Source of the DNA: Lucifuga dentata
Taxonomy: Eukaryota > Chordata > Actinopteri > Ophidiiformes > Bythitidae
NCBI GenBank assembly: GCA_014773175.1
Contig: VXCM01000477.1
Location: 359,247-423,246 of the forward strand
Length of the DNA: 64,000 nt
Reading direction: 5' to 3'
A program made the translations under genes and the position numbers. Shown here in pieces: positions 26,143-49,000 of the stretch (position 1 is the first letter of the stretch; each line of letters opens with the position of its first letter). The notes under the pieces are model-generated. The model worked only from the letters and a program-made list of their open reading frames with translations, made no database searches and had not been told where the DNA came from.

Positions 26143-26800
26143 GTAAGCAGCTGAACCAACCGGCCGTCATATCTGTCAAATATGAAGTGCGCTGATTCCT
26201 GAAGCAGAGAGAAGGTAACAAAAAAAAATCACAGGAACAGCTTCTTACTGGAGCTGTCAGCTGTAGATACATTCATATCTCAGATATCAGCCAGTTTGTG
26301 TGGATGTGACAAAAAAATAAAATAAAATAAAATAAAATAAATAAATACACAGCCTGTTTATGTGCTGCAACCTCACAGATCGCTGAGATTATTCGTTAAA
26401 CGGGACAAACGGATCGGGAGCATAAGGTCGTAGTTTTCCCTTTAATTGGCAAACTGTGTGTTGGGGTTTTATGATGTTTCAATCATATTTTGTTAATTTA
26501 TCAGATAATTCGGTGAACTTACTTGTTTCAAACTGCTGAGACTTTGGCAACACACTTTAATTACGTGGCAGCGATGATGCGTGTTCTGTGTGTCGTATAG
26601 GCTGACATAAACTCAACACTTTGGTGTAATATGTGAAATTGTCCTTTATTATCTATTCGGTCGCTGTAAGGATCAGCTTTTTATTTTTCTTTCTTTCTTT
26701 CTGAATTACTGCGTTTGGCATTACTATACTGCACTCATGGCAGTTCTCCTGTTTAGAGTAACATCCAAGAGTGCAATACAGTAGCAGAGTGGTGGTGGTA

Positions 26801-26833
<33 letters not shown>

Positions 26834-29800
26834 GATATCTCCACTCCATCATCCACGCTTGGGAAATTCAGACCTGGGACAGGAGTGTGGAATGTCTGGC
26901 CTTTGGCAGGAGGCCGCCGGACTGCTCTGCTTTCTCTGATGTAGGGAGCAAGAGCTGTTGGTAGTCATGTTCCTACTCACAGGGGAATGATAAAGGAATG
27001 CAGATGTGAGTGTGGACACAGCTGGAAAAGGATGTGTCCACAACTAAAGCGGAGGGATGGTAAAGGTGGGAGACAGTAGTTCACAATTGTTTAATATGTT
27101 CCTGCTCCAAGGTTGATTCGGCTCTTAAAAAGGCCACAGAGTGAGTGTGGACTGCAATTTCTAGGTCAGTGGTAGCCCCCCCANCCCCCCCCCCCCAAAT
27201 GCCACCCTGAGCTGCATATCAACCAAGGCCAGCCCACACATTAATCTGTTGTGAGGTAAAGAATGGATGGTGGCATGTGGCAAGTGTATTAAGCAACCGT
27301 GGAATTACAAGGAACCACAGTCAGTGCGAGTGAGAGACACCAGGAAGCTCAACGTGATGAAACACTTTCTAGCAATCAGATCTATCAGCCAGTTACAACT
27401 GGTTTACAACTTGTCTTGGTGTTTTGGTTTGTCACTGTTCACACAAAGCTTGAATGTTGTCTTTTCCCACATTTCTGCGAAGTGGAATTTCTGAGTTTGA
27501 CTGTTTGAGTGAGTATGAAGATGTATGCATCTACACCTTGTTATATCCACATTATGATGTGGGCTGAATGATTTAGGGAAAACATCTAATTGTGATTTTT
27601 CTGATCAATATTGCGAGTGTGTTTCAGATGTTAGAGCTTTGTGGCATATCTTGCTGAGAGTCCAGTTGTGCCTCACACACGTAGGCTATACAAACACTTA
27701 ACTGGCTGATTCTGATTTGTTGAACTCAGATAGAGGAAGTTTATGCTTTGAAATTTCCTATTTTTACATTTGTTAAGGTGTCATAAAGCTATAAGTAAAA
27801 TTGCAGCTCTTTAAAATGAAAACTGACATCCTGAAGTAGTGGCACATTTTCAGTATTGCTGAAAAATATTGACATTGGCAATATTCACCACCCCTACCAG
27901 CAGCTTTGATAAAGTTTACCTTTATCAAAGTCATGGATGGCTGAAGAAGCAGATGTAAAAAGGCATGTAACTCTTTCTAAAACATGTAACATGAGGCATT
28001 GCTGAGGTTCATCCATGCATTTCTCTGGTGGTTTCTTCTTTGACATTTTTTTCCACTCTGTCATCATGACTCAAGCAGCTGAGTGCTCAGTCCGCTGATG
28101 TGAAGCCGCTGTGCAACACAGAACCTTAAACAGCAGAGTTTAACAAAGGTTAACTGAGTTATTCTGAAGTCATCATTTCTAAAGTCAAGATGGCCGCCGT
28201 CCTCTTTCGAACCACTGACGTCATTTTTTGCAGTTTTACTTTAATTGAATTTGGCTTTCGTGTGCTGCCTCAAAAGCTGCACTGTGAAAAAAAAAATTCC
28301 TCTTAGGACACTCAATTTTGCCTTGTGAAAATGTGTGAAGGATTCAGTCAACAAGTGATCACATGACAAAGTGTGGAAGAATTTTCTAAAGTCATTTTGT
28401 CTTATTTTAAAAAGAAATTTCTACAATCCGACTTTTTTTCTCGTTTTATTCTGTTTTTAATTTTTATTTTCGGGAAATACTTTGCCTGTTTTTTGACTCT
28501 TGTTTTCTAGCATATTTTTAGAATCATAGAAAATCAAGAAATCTTTCAAGCATCAATATGTTTTTTTTTCCAACATATTTGCAAAAAAAGAAAAAAGAAA
28601 TTTAAAGATTTTTTTCTAGCATTTCTTCCCTCACAGATTAAATATTTTTCTAGGATCACACTTGGACTTTCTACAAATCCAAAAGTAGAAAATCCAGATC
28701 TTTCTGGAATATTATATTTTTGTAAAAAAAAAAAAAAAAAAAAAGTCTACAATTTCTACTCTGTTTTTATTGAATTTTTAAAATAGATTTTTAAAGAACT
28801 AAAAAAAAGTACAAATTGATATGCTTGGCAGAAATTTTCTACAAGTCAAAATTTGTCATTTCCAGCAAAAAAAAAAAAAAAAANAAAAAAAAAAAAAAAA
28901 AGCAGCTTTTTTAGGTGTCAAATGAAAAGTAAATGAAAAGCAATGAAAAGTAAAACTGCAAATTGCCTTCAGATTCCACATGAATAACATATGTATTTAC
29001 TCTTTTATTTTTGATGGGTTAGAGATACGTGAATGACCCTCCATGTTTTAAGGCTACATATGACCACTGTGACTCGTGCAGCAGAATGACATATTCATAG
29101 ACACAGATATAGTTTAGATCCACAATGTACCTTCCACTTGACTGACCTCTATATGAGGAAAACATATTGTGCATTTTTGCATAACATCATGTGTACAGCC
29201 CTGTGACTGCTGTTACTGTGATAACAAAGTCAGTATGTGTGTGTTGTGTGGTTGTATATGCAGCGTAACAGCAGGATTATTTTTTTATTGACTTGAGAGA
29301 TGAAAGTGTTTGTTAGCACAGAGAAAACAGCTGCAGTTAATATGAAAATATATGAAAATTTATCGCAGTTACTTGCATTATATTGTTTCTCCCAGCATGT
29401 ATTTTCACACACACAGCTGTCTATACATTCAGACCAGCTGGCCTCATGTAGCAGAACAAGGCAGCTTAAATGCTATGCTATAACTGTCAGTGTCCCTGAG
29501 TAAGTTCATGATAATTAGAGATCATGTCTGTATAGTCTAGGCTCTGAAGGAAATGACAGGCTTGTCTGAAGACCTTTTAATTCACCTTATGCTGAACAAA
29601 CACTGCCATGCAGTAGAATACACAGCCGACAGACGAACTAAAGTAAACCCCTCAGAAATGCTTTTTTATCCTCAAGTAACGTAATCACAGCTACGAAAAG
29701 TTTTCAAAGCCACATGAGACAACTAGCATCCAAAGAGGCCAAATCATTGTACTGGTAAAAAAAAACCCTGCAATTATTTAGTATTTTAAGGAGAATAATC

Positions 29801-29865
29801 TGAAGATGAATTGACAGAGAAACAGCAGTCACAAGTGGAAATTAAGGACCAGGGATTTGATGGTC
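26143..29865. other. Probable first intron of smox or intergenic sequence
   Basis: No exon was recognised. It holds an (AAAAT)n tract near 26311-26346, a (GT)n tract near 26803-26832, a C-run with an N at 27184 and A-rich runs with an N at 28884. Confidence 0.35.
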
Positions 29866-30395
29866 ATGATAAATTCTCAGCATATCTTACTAAATCTTAC
29901 TTAGAGGTGTTGCAGTTATTATTTTTCAACATAATCTCCTTCCAACTTCACACATCTCTGCCAACAATGCTGTATGGATTTTATTCCAATTTGCTTTTCT
30001 TGCCTGTCCTTCAAATCCTCCACAGTTTATAAAACATTTACAGTTATCAGTCACCTGAGGTATGAATGCCATCCTGTTCGTAAGGCTCATCACACTCGTG
30101 TATAATCAACATCATGAAAATATGAGGATAAACAGGTTGTAGACAATAAAGCCTTTTTTATGCTTGGCAAAGGTGAATGTGTGATGGGGCAAATAAGGTG
30201 AGGAGGGTGGGTGCTGAACTAGTTGAAAGCCAATGTGCAGGCACAGTTTGTCCTTCTTGCTCAACTCACAAACACTTGTTTTGTAGATTATAATACCTGA
30301 ACTCAAATAAAAGCATATGACATACAAAAACATCTAAGGAATTATATTACATCCACAAAAACAAGTTAGGCTCAGAACTTATCAATCAATCTCCA
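29866..30395 (-). pseudogene. Internally deleted mariner transposon remnant
   Basis: On the minus strand, 29919-30020 reads in frame as the C-terminal part of a mariner transposase, ending CVKLEGDYVEK and a stop at 29919-29921. The right terminus at 30,371-30,395 (GGCTCAGAACTTATCAATC) and a degenerate left terminus near 29,866-29,884 (GATAAATTCTCAGC) are inverted copies of each other. Only about 530 bp separates the ends, against about 1.3 kb for a full mariner, so the N-terminal and central catalytic regions are gone. It lies just upstream of the first smox coding exon. Confidence 0.65.
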
Positions 30396-30610
30396 AACAG
30401 AGGTTAAAAAAACACTAGTGCTAGATGGAAAGCAATTAATATGACTCACATTCAGTGTTTTTCATGTTTTGTTTTTTTTTAAAGATACTTCAAAGTAATT
30501 AGATTATGTCATATTTTTGGGAAATTTAATGTCTGAAGTATGCTGATGCAGTAACAAATTGTCCATGAATTGATGCTATCCTCTCACCTGCTTTTTAAAA
30601 TGAATTGTAA

Positions 30611-41439
<10,829 letters not shown>

Positions 41440-41506
41440 ATTAAACAAGAACCTCTGACTAGTGAATAATATACAAACCTGTCGAGATTTCAGCTTTCTA
41501 TCTTAT

Positions 41507-41816
41507 AATAAAATGATTAAGTTATACTTAAAGCATATAACTCGGGCATTACAATGATAACAAATGAGTATTGTTTCTATTGTACTGTAGATACAAATGA
41601 TGCTAAATTTTATTGGGATGTACTGTTCAAATGTTGCAAATGGTGCTGTCACTTCCTGTCTTTATCATTCTGTCTTTATGTTGTTTTTAATCAGTACATT
41701 GATGTTTATAATAACAACATCTGTAATTTAACTTGTTTTTGTAAGTGCCTTCTGTACTTAATGTTATGTAATAATGGAAATACTAAATGAAAAATGAAAA
41801 TGTTTAATATAATAAA
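41507..41816 (+). terminator. Candidate smox poly(A) signals
   Basis: AATAAA occurs at 41507-41512, 68 bases after the stop codon, and again at 41811-41816, where GT/T-rich sequence follows within 40 bases. Either could define the 3' end. The second has the better downstream element. Confidence 0.55.
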
Positions 41817-41819
41817 TGT

Positions 41820-44800
41820 TGTACCATCGTCATACAAAACTATCTCTGCCTTGTTAGTTTCTTTAAAATCTAAAACATCTTGATTCACTCAGAATATAAC
41901 CATCATTTATCTCCTGTTCCTCTACTTCTATCCTCATACGTATTTTCCAGAAAAGCAAAACTGAGTGTTGGGTACAGACACAGGCAAGACTGTTTCCATC
42001 CTTTCACCATTATGGTGTCCTTATAAATCAAAGAGAGCAAGTCAGCAAATGGAAAGAAAGGAAGAAAGGCTCCAAACCCATATTAGTGAGCCAAAGTGAC
42101 AGATGGTGTTAGAACAGACCTCACTTCTGTCGGGCAACAGTGCTAATCCTCTTCCTCAGAGACAAACATGATCAGAGCCTGAAAGAAGTAGAAAAGCTTT
42201 GATTAGAAGCAGGAGCAATTCCCTTATTCCTTATTAGTAAATTAAAAAAACATTTTATAGAAACAAGTTTACGAAATATAAGGCTTTGACATCTGGAAAT
42301 AATAGCATATTTTCCTCACATATGGATGATAAAGAGTAAATCAAGGATTTCCAGTTGTAAAATAAACTAATTTTTTTTTCTTCCCCCCCTCCCCCCCTNC
42401 CCCCCCTTTTTTGGAAAAAAAAAGGGAAAAAAATTAAACTAATTTTTCTCCCATTTTTTCCATACTGCTTTGCTTCATCTTGCTCCTCTTGAGGTTAGGA
42501 CAAATTAATGCAGAATATTTCTGATTTTGTTTCCTTTTTTTCAAGATGCAGATGTTGGATGACAACAGTATTTTAATGCAATGGTAATAAACTCTTTGGC
42601 TCATGTAGTGCTAAAAGTGTGACTAGCAAATATGAAACCTGATGAGCTCTAATGTCTAAAACAAGACAGTCTCGTCACCTGGCAAAACAGAGGTTAAAGA
42701 TTATTACACTGTTATATTTGAATTAAAACTCATAATACACTTTTTCACTGGATAGGCTCAGATTCATTTTAACATCTAAGATACATGTAAATATACATAA
42801 ATAAATAAATACATACATGCATACATACATACATACATACATAAAATACGACTTTGTAGAATCAAAATATATCATCTCACATGAGGCTTGCTAAAGTGAT
42901 CTAATCCTATTTAGTTTATTCTGTTTTGTCTAATCTGTTTCATTCTGCATGGTCGTTCTAAATCTCTGTTCTCATTTATATAGATACCATCTAAGTAGAA
43001 ATCTCTGTCTTTCTGTGGCACCAGTATCTCTAAACCTGGCACTGTATGAAGTTGATATTCGGCAGGTTAATTGCTCAGGACCCAAGGATGTGTTGAAGTT
43101 GTTTGGATGAGCAGTTTTTGAATTGAGCTGTACTGGTAAAAAGTAGTCCACGCAGCAGGATATGCTCTGGGCACGGCAGCATATGCTGTGGTCCAGTGCC
43201 ACGGTCTCAACCCGACCCCATACAGCAAACAAAGCTAGCTCACAAGGACGTGCAGAACAAAATCATTGGGCTGCAGTGCATGCCATAATGTCCGGCCCAT
43301 TCCAAACAGGGACGTTTTGAATGGGCACTGCACTAGTCCTTTAAATTTTCCATACACGGTTATCTCACTGTGTACTAATTCTATTCAAGTGTTAAACAAA
43401 GATAATGAATATATAACATTGGGACTTGCATCATTAAATGTGGTCTATTATCTGCTTTTTTTTCTCTTTTCAGCAGCTTGTATTCAAACCTTTGAGAGAA
43501 ATGCTGCTGTCATGTTGCTTCTATTTTTATCTTAATGATGCAGTTTTTTAAATGACTCCATACTTTGGTTCGTTCTGTTACAAGCTTCCAGTAACGAGCA
43601 AGATGACTCACATAACCTTGGAGCCAAATTGCAAAATTTGGAAAAACAGCAAAGATACTTATGTTTGACTTCTGTCACAAAAGAGACAAGTAAGCTACAG
43701 CTACATTTAGCTACAGTGATGTAAGTGATGGTGGTAAACGGAACACTAGGAATTTTGTAGGGGTTGAAACCCCTGAGTTTCAGGCCTGCACAACTTTAAT
43801 ATATTTTTGTTACTCACCAAAATAAAATATGATTTTGTAAAAATTTATTCTCTGTTAGAACAGGATTCTTTTCTCCGAAATGAAATTTAACAGTGACAAA
43901 AACACACAAGTTGTCCATCCCAGCGTTAGTTCAAAAAGGCACATGGGCATTATATGTTTGTTGATTAATAACTAATTTTCTTACACTGATTTATTGATGA
44001 TGATTACTGATGCACTTACTAAACCAATTAGTGGCTGACAGTCTAGTATTCCTGGATTATTTCTGTTTCAGCTGAAGAACACACAGGTGTTTTCAGTGTG
44101 GCTGATCAAGGTGGGCAGAGCTAGCCTGGAGTCTGCTGAGGTCAACCAGACTTCCTCTGCCTGAAAGAATGTTGCCCCCAAAAAAGGTTACACAAAACTT
44201 ATCAGGAGAAACAGGGAGATCTCAAACACAATATCTACACATCCACACAGTGCTGATCTAAACAGCCAAATCCGTGAAAACACCTGTGTGGGTGTATTAT
44301 TAGATTTAAGGGCATTTTGAGCTGAAAACTTGTTTCAGTCAGCTCACTCTCCTTCATTCAGACATTTGGAAAACAAACAGGGAAAAGCTGAGGACAAAGT
44401 TCTGGCAGGATTCCCAGATCAGCAGGCAACACGTGATGCTACAGAATGATTTAACCAATCATCAACAACTGGAGCGCCACAAGAACCTAAAACTTGTAGT
44501 ATAATTTAAAGATAGTCATTTCTATTATTTGGTGGGAAAACATAAGTTTTTATAAGTAATTTATAAAGAATTTCATGGAATTATTAGCAAATATGTGTAA
44601 ATAATGACTGAAAAAATTGTTAAAACATTTACAAATAATTTGATGTTTTTTGTTATTTGTGCACATTTTAACTGGAATTATTCACATTATTGCTAATGGA
44701 CGGTAAAATATTAACATTTGTAATGATTATTTAAATGATTACTACATTTAGTTATTTAAATGTCTTGCCTGTTGTTTAGCGTCACTGGACCTGCATGTTT

Positions 44801-45199
44801 TTTTTTTGTTTTTGTTTTTTTTAGCATTGAGTTAGACACTATTGCTGTGACTGAACACTGATATATTAAACTAATTATTTGATTCATTTAACATTCATCA
44901 CTGGGCCATTGCAGTAATGTTTCTCTAGTGCATAAAAAGCAATCATTAGTAATCTGAATCATTTGTAGAGCTTTTTGCATCTAAAGTGTTCAGATCATTG
45001 TATAATTGTCTCTAAAATCTGTGGCAAAAGTTATTTAAAACAGTCTCACCTGTTATCCAAATTCATGCTGCGTTCGCTGGACCTCAGAACTGGAAAGCTG
45101 TAATCAGAATTAATTAATTTACGACCACAACTCGATTGTCCTAAGTGGGAAACGCCTCCAGGAAAACTTTTGTTTGTGCTGTTGGACCACAAACAGCTC
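41820..45199. other. Intergenic stretch downstream of smox
   Basis: No exon was recognised. Contains a C/T-rich run with an N at 42399, an (ATAC)n/(ATAA)n tract near 42794-42842, and several segments that look like decayed dispersed repeats which I cannot name. Confidence 0.4.
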
Positions 45200-45775
45200 A
45201 TGAGTGAACATTTGTCCACATTGAATATACATATATATATTGTCAAAAAGGAGCCATTGGAGAGAAAGGAGAAAGAAGGAAATAAGGGGAAATGGAGTCA
45301 AAGGCACCGACGAGAGGCACAACCACACTCACGCTCAGAAAGAGGAAGGAGCATAAGGCCTGATGTCAAAGGTCGAGACAGAAAGGGTGCTGAAAAAGTT
45401 TATCAACAAGTTACTAAAAATGAGTTGCAAAAACACAGAAAAAAGCAAGGGAAGACGACAAGGTCAGAAGAAGGGCCTAAAAAAAATGAGGGGAAAATAA
45501 AAATGAAGAAGGACGGAGTCCAGGAAGACATATTCGATCCTGACAATGAGCCATTGTTAAATGTGTTGATAGATGAAATTTCAGTGGAAGATCTTGGAAT
45601 TATAGCGACAAGTGTCGAACAGCTGTATGAAGAAGTGCAAAGGGTGGAGAGAACCTGGGAAGAATCTTCTGAAGTTGAAAAAGCTGTGAGTAAACTTGAG
45701 AGCACTTTCAAGCGATCAGAAAGTTTACTCTCTGCAAGTGTTCGAACGTCTGGCAGGAGAAGAGAATCCCAGTAA
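45200..45775 (+). CDS. Unrecognised Lys/Glu-rich open frame, possible mobile-element relic
   Basis: From the first in-frame ATG this frame is 191 residues, the longest frame in the window not explained by smox or fbxo41 exons or their antisense strands. The first half is very basic and hydrophilic (Lys, Arg, Glu, Gln). The second half is acidic with a possible coiled coil (about residues 120-175). I recognise no domain. A second frame in another phase overlaps its end and continues 184 bases further, so the original coding unit may be broken by a frameshift. An LTR-like promoter and poly(A) arrangement follows downstream. A host gene is less likely because I see no splice context, but AG-rich sequence alone can also produce such frames by chance. 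Confidence 0.3.
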   Translation: MSEHLSTLNIHIYIVKKEPLERKEKEGNKGKWSQRHRREAQPHSRSERGRSIRPDVKGRDRKGAEKVYQQVTKNELQKHRKKQGKTTRSEEGPKKNEGKIKMKKDGVQEDIFDPDNEPLLNVLIDEISVEDLGIIATSVEQLYEEVQRVERTWEESSEVEKAVSKLESTFKRSESLLSASVRTSGRRRESQ

Positions 45776-45959
45776 TGATCAACCTGAAGAAGAAGGAGAA
45801 GATCCATCATCTGTTCTACTACCTGTCTGGGAGGTCATAGAAGAAAGGTCACTACCTGTGCCTGTTCAGGAGGGAGAAGGATCGCAACCAAGAGAGGAAG
45901 AGAGACCACAGGAAAGGAGGAAAGAGAGCATGGGCAGAAAAGGCCGGAGAATGCAGTAA
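45696..45959 (+). CDS. Overlapping Glu-rich frame, possible continuation of the frame before it
   Basis: 87 residues in a different phase, overlapping the last 80 bases of the preceding frame. Very rich in Glu, Pro and Arg, ending with a basic tail. It has no domain I know. Either it is a chance frame in purine-rich DNA or the displaced tail of the same decayed coding unit. I do not attempt to join them. Confidence 0.2.
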   Translation: MRALSSDQKVYSLQVFERLAGEENPSNDQPEEEGEDPSSVLLPVWEVIEERSLPVPVQEGEGSQPREEERPQERRKESMGRKGRRMQ

Positions 45960-46679
45960 GAAAAGAAGAATTATAATTAAACGTTGATTTACTATTGATT
46001 CATATAGCTGTAAAAGAATGATTAAATAACTAATGTTAATGATAAATAAGTATGTGTGGTTAACATAAATTGAGAATGTTGTTACCTCATTTCTGTGAAA
46101 GTAATAAGGGTTTTGAGCTTACAGGTTTCACTGATGAGTGAAGAAAGATGTGCTACACGCCTGTATACAATGTGTGTGAATAAAATGTGAAATGGGGTGA
46201 GAAGTGAGAGTGCTTTGATGAGAAATAAAATCAAGAAAAGCATTTTATAATGAAGCAGTAACAATTATGGAATGATATGTGATAAAATCAAGTAATCATG
46301 TTTTAAAGTAATCTTGAGTACACTTACAATGTGTTTTAAATCAAGTAACAATGATATGAGTGATTTTTGATGCATTTATGTTGTCTATTAAATTGAAGTG
46401 AACATGTTCTATGTAACTTTTGATACAGTTGTAGCTGAATGACCAGTGCGGTGCTGATTATTGAGTGATTTTTGCTGATCATGTAACTGAAAATTTCAAT
46501 AACAGGAAACAGCTTGAGTGGAAGAGTACCTAAGTGCCTTAAAGCAGGCTAGGAGACGTTAAGGGTGTTTTCCATTAGTAAGCAATAATGATGAACAACA
46601 TAGGTGAGATGATAATTGTACAATAAGAGAGCAAAAGTAGTAAAATTACAACTGTGATTGGTTCAATAACTTTGACAAT

Positions 46680-47261
46680 ATAGAAGCCGAACCAATGTGA
46701 TTGAGCTGTGAAAATGATGTCATGAATGGTATAAAAAGTTAAGTTTTAACGTTTTTAGGAGAGGAACCTTCCAGAGGCACGGGGGGACCCTGCCCGATGA
46801 ATCATCCTACAGGGGATGAAAAAGCATCAAGAAAAGAAGACCCAAACTGGGCGACGAAAAATAACTCTGCAGATCTCCAGAGGGAGATTGCGGTGTTTTT
46901 GCTCTTTTCTTAAAGGACTTTTGAGGTCAAAGGTCGAGTTTGAGAAGAAGAGTTTTTGAAAGTTGAGATTGGAATTTAAGAGTGTTTTTTCCCTTTTTAT
47001 GGGGTAAGATGATTTTTATGTGTGATTTTATTGAAGTGATTTTGAAGTATTTTCAGTGATTTTGAAATGATTTCTTGTATTTTTGATCTTTTTTCTAATT
47101 TCATGATATTGCTGCTTTTGATCAATTTTTGCTGTATGCTTGAGCAACTGCAAATAAAAATAACTCCTTGTAGTTAAAGTACCAGTCTTTTATCCTTTTT
47201 GATTGGTTCTTTTTGACAATTTTGAGTATTTTTAGCCTCTCCTTGATGATTTAAAATAACA
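46680..47261 (+). promoter_or_regulatory. LTR-like promoter and poly(A) block
   Basis: In order: CCAAT at 46692-46696, a CRE-like TGATGTCA at 46715-46722, a TATA box TATAAAAA at 46730-46737, a roughly 400-bp transcribed-region candidate, AATAAA at 47153-47158, and TTTTGATTGG-type T-rich sequence beyond. This is the U3-R-U5 order of a retroviral-type LTR, and it follows purine-rich open frames. I could not fix TG...CA ends, a target duplication or a primer-binding site, so the LTR identity is only a hypothesis. Confidence 0.35.
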
Positions 47262-49000
47262 CAGCCTGTGTATGAAGTATTTATGAATTACATATGGGTC
47301 TCTGAAAGGTTAACTTGGACCCAATGATGATTAAACAGCACCTTAGCAGTAAAAGTATACTTATTGCTAAAATTTATTCTCACAACTATAACAACTGTTG
47401 CATATAAGAAGAATAGCTGTCGTTAACTAAAGTTCATACAGTAATGTTAATGGGGCGGGTCACGTCTTAATTGAAGCTGTATGTGAAAAGGCTGAGGCTT
47501 TAGGATGAAGACAGTTAGTGAGTGAGACGAATATTCTTCAAACTAGCCTTGAATCATAAGACTAGAATTCTACATTTGAATTGATGTGGACTGGTCTCGA
47601 TCACCTTGGTGTGGGGCTAGCCTAGACCACCTGTATTGGGGTCTCAGGGTAACTATATATATATATATTCCTGCCTAAAAAAGTACTTGCTAATACAAAT
47701 TATGAGTTCAAAACACTAATTGACCCTAAGATAAAAAACTAGAGTTTTTCATTTCAAAAGTAGCAGCAAGTACTAGAAAATATAATTAAGCAATTTTATT
47801 GATGACAACAAACAAGTGAAAATGATTCATCTATTGCAGTCACCTTAGGAATCTGATCATCCTGTTCAGCAATAAAATCCATTTTGTCATTGTAGCAACA
47901 TACTGTAGATGAATTTCATCAGTCAACTGGCATACCTGTCAATGTCAGTCAAGCTGAAAAATACAAAAACACTTATTTGTCCAAGTAAGTGTTGAGGTAA
48001 TGTGTAAAATGCTGTTTAGATGAATGGGCAGAGTACAGTCATTCATACGTAAAATATGTACAGAGAGTACATTAACATAGATCAACACTCACTTTTCAAT
48101 TGCATTATATGACAAACTACTGGAGCTGCAAAAAAAGATTAATAAAAACTTTAAATAAATAATAATAAAAAAAAAACACACAACAAGGAAGTGCCTTGGT
48201 TTGAATTTTTAGGATGTGAATCAATGCAATAAATACATGAGAATTTAGTNACAAGGAAGTGCCTTGGTTTGAATTTTTAGGATGTGAATCAATGCAATAA
48301 ATACATGAGAATTTAGTATGGTTGATGTTTGAAGAGGCAGAGAATATGCTGCAATCCATTTGTGCTTGGAACTCGGAAAAACCTGAACTCCGACACTGAA
48401 AAGTGCACTGGAACGGTCATTCAACTCAGAATCCTGTCAGAAACTCAGGCAAGACTCACCATGCCTGACTCATCTGACATAAACACCCCTGACGTCACAA
48501 CAATATGGCAGTGCACATGGTGAATTGTAACAGATTTCCCTTTGCATCATTTTATAGCTTTCAAGGATTTTTTTTTTTTTTTTTTTTNTTTTTTTTTTTT
48601 TTTTTTTGTAGTTTCTGGAATATTGCACAGCTGTTAAACATTATTTTTATGAGCAAAGATGAACAAGACAGTTCATCTACATTATATACTATATTTCTCG
48701 TCACTAATCATCCATAAGTGATTCATGTAAATTCTCTGTAAATGTTTAGTCTTGCCATGCAAATATGAACTTGCTGTGGGCTTCCATGTTTTTCCACGCA
48801 GGAGCACTGGAACACATTTAGAATGGAACCCGGGAAAGCCAACTTGGAACTTTACCGAATACAACGGATTACACCATAATCCTCTATTCTGCAGTTTCAC
48901 AGACTAAACTTCAGCAGGTCTGTTCCAAAATAAAGCAAATGTAATGTTGGCATGGTCATGAAATGTATAACACAAAAACAGAATGTCAGCATAAAGGACA
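47262..49000. other. Intergenic stretch with repeat-like segments
   Basis: No exon was seen. Segments at about 48361-48545 and 48780-48850 (TTGGAACT, GCACTGGAACG words) look like decayed transposon ends but lack provable limits. A T-run with an N lies at 48588. Confidence 0.35.
48183..48317. repeat. 67-bp perfect direct repeat across an N (assembly join)
   Basis: Positions 48183-48249 and 48251-48317 are identical with N at 48250 between them. Confidence 0.85.
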
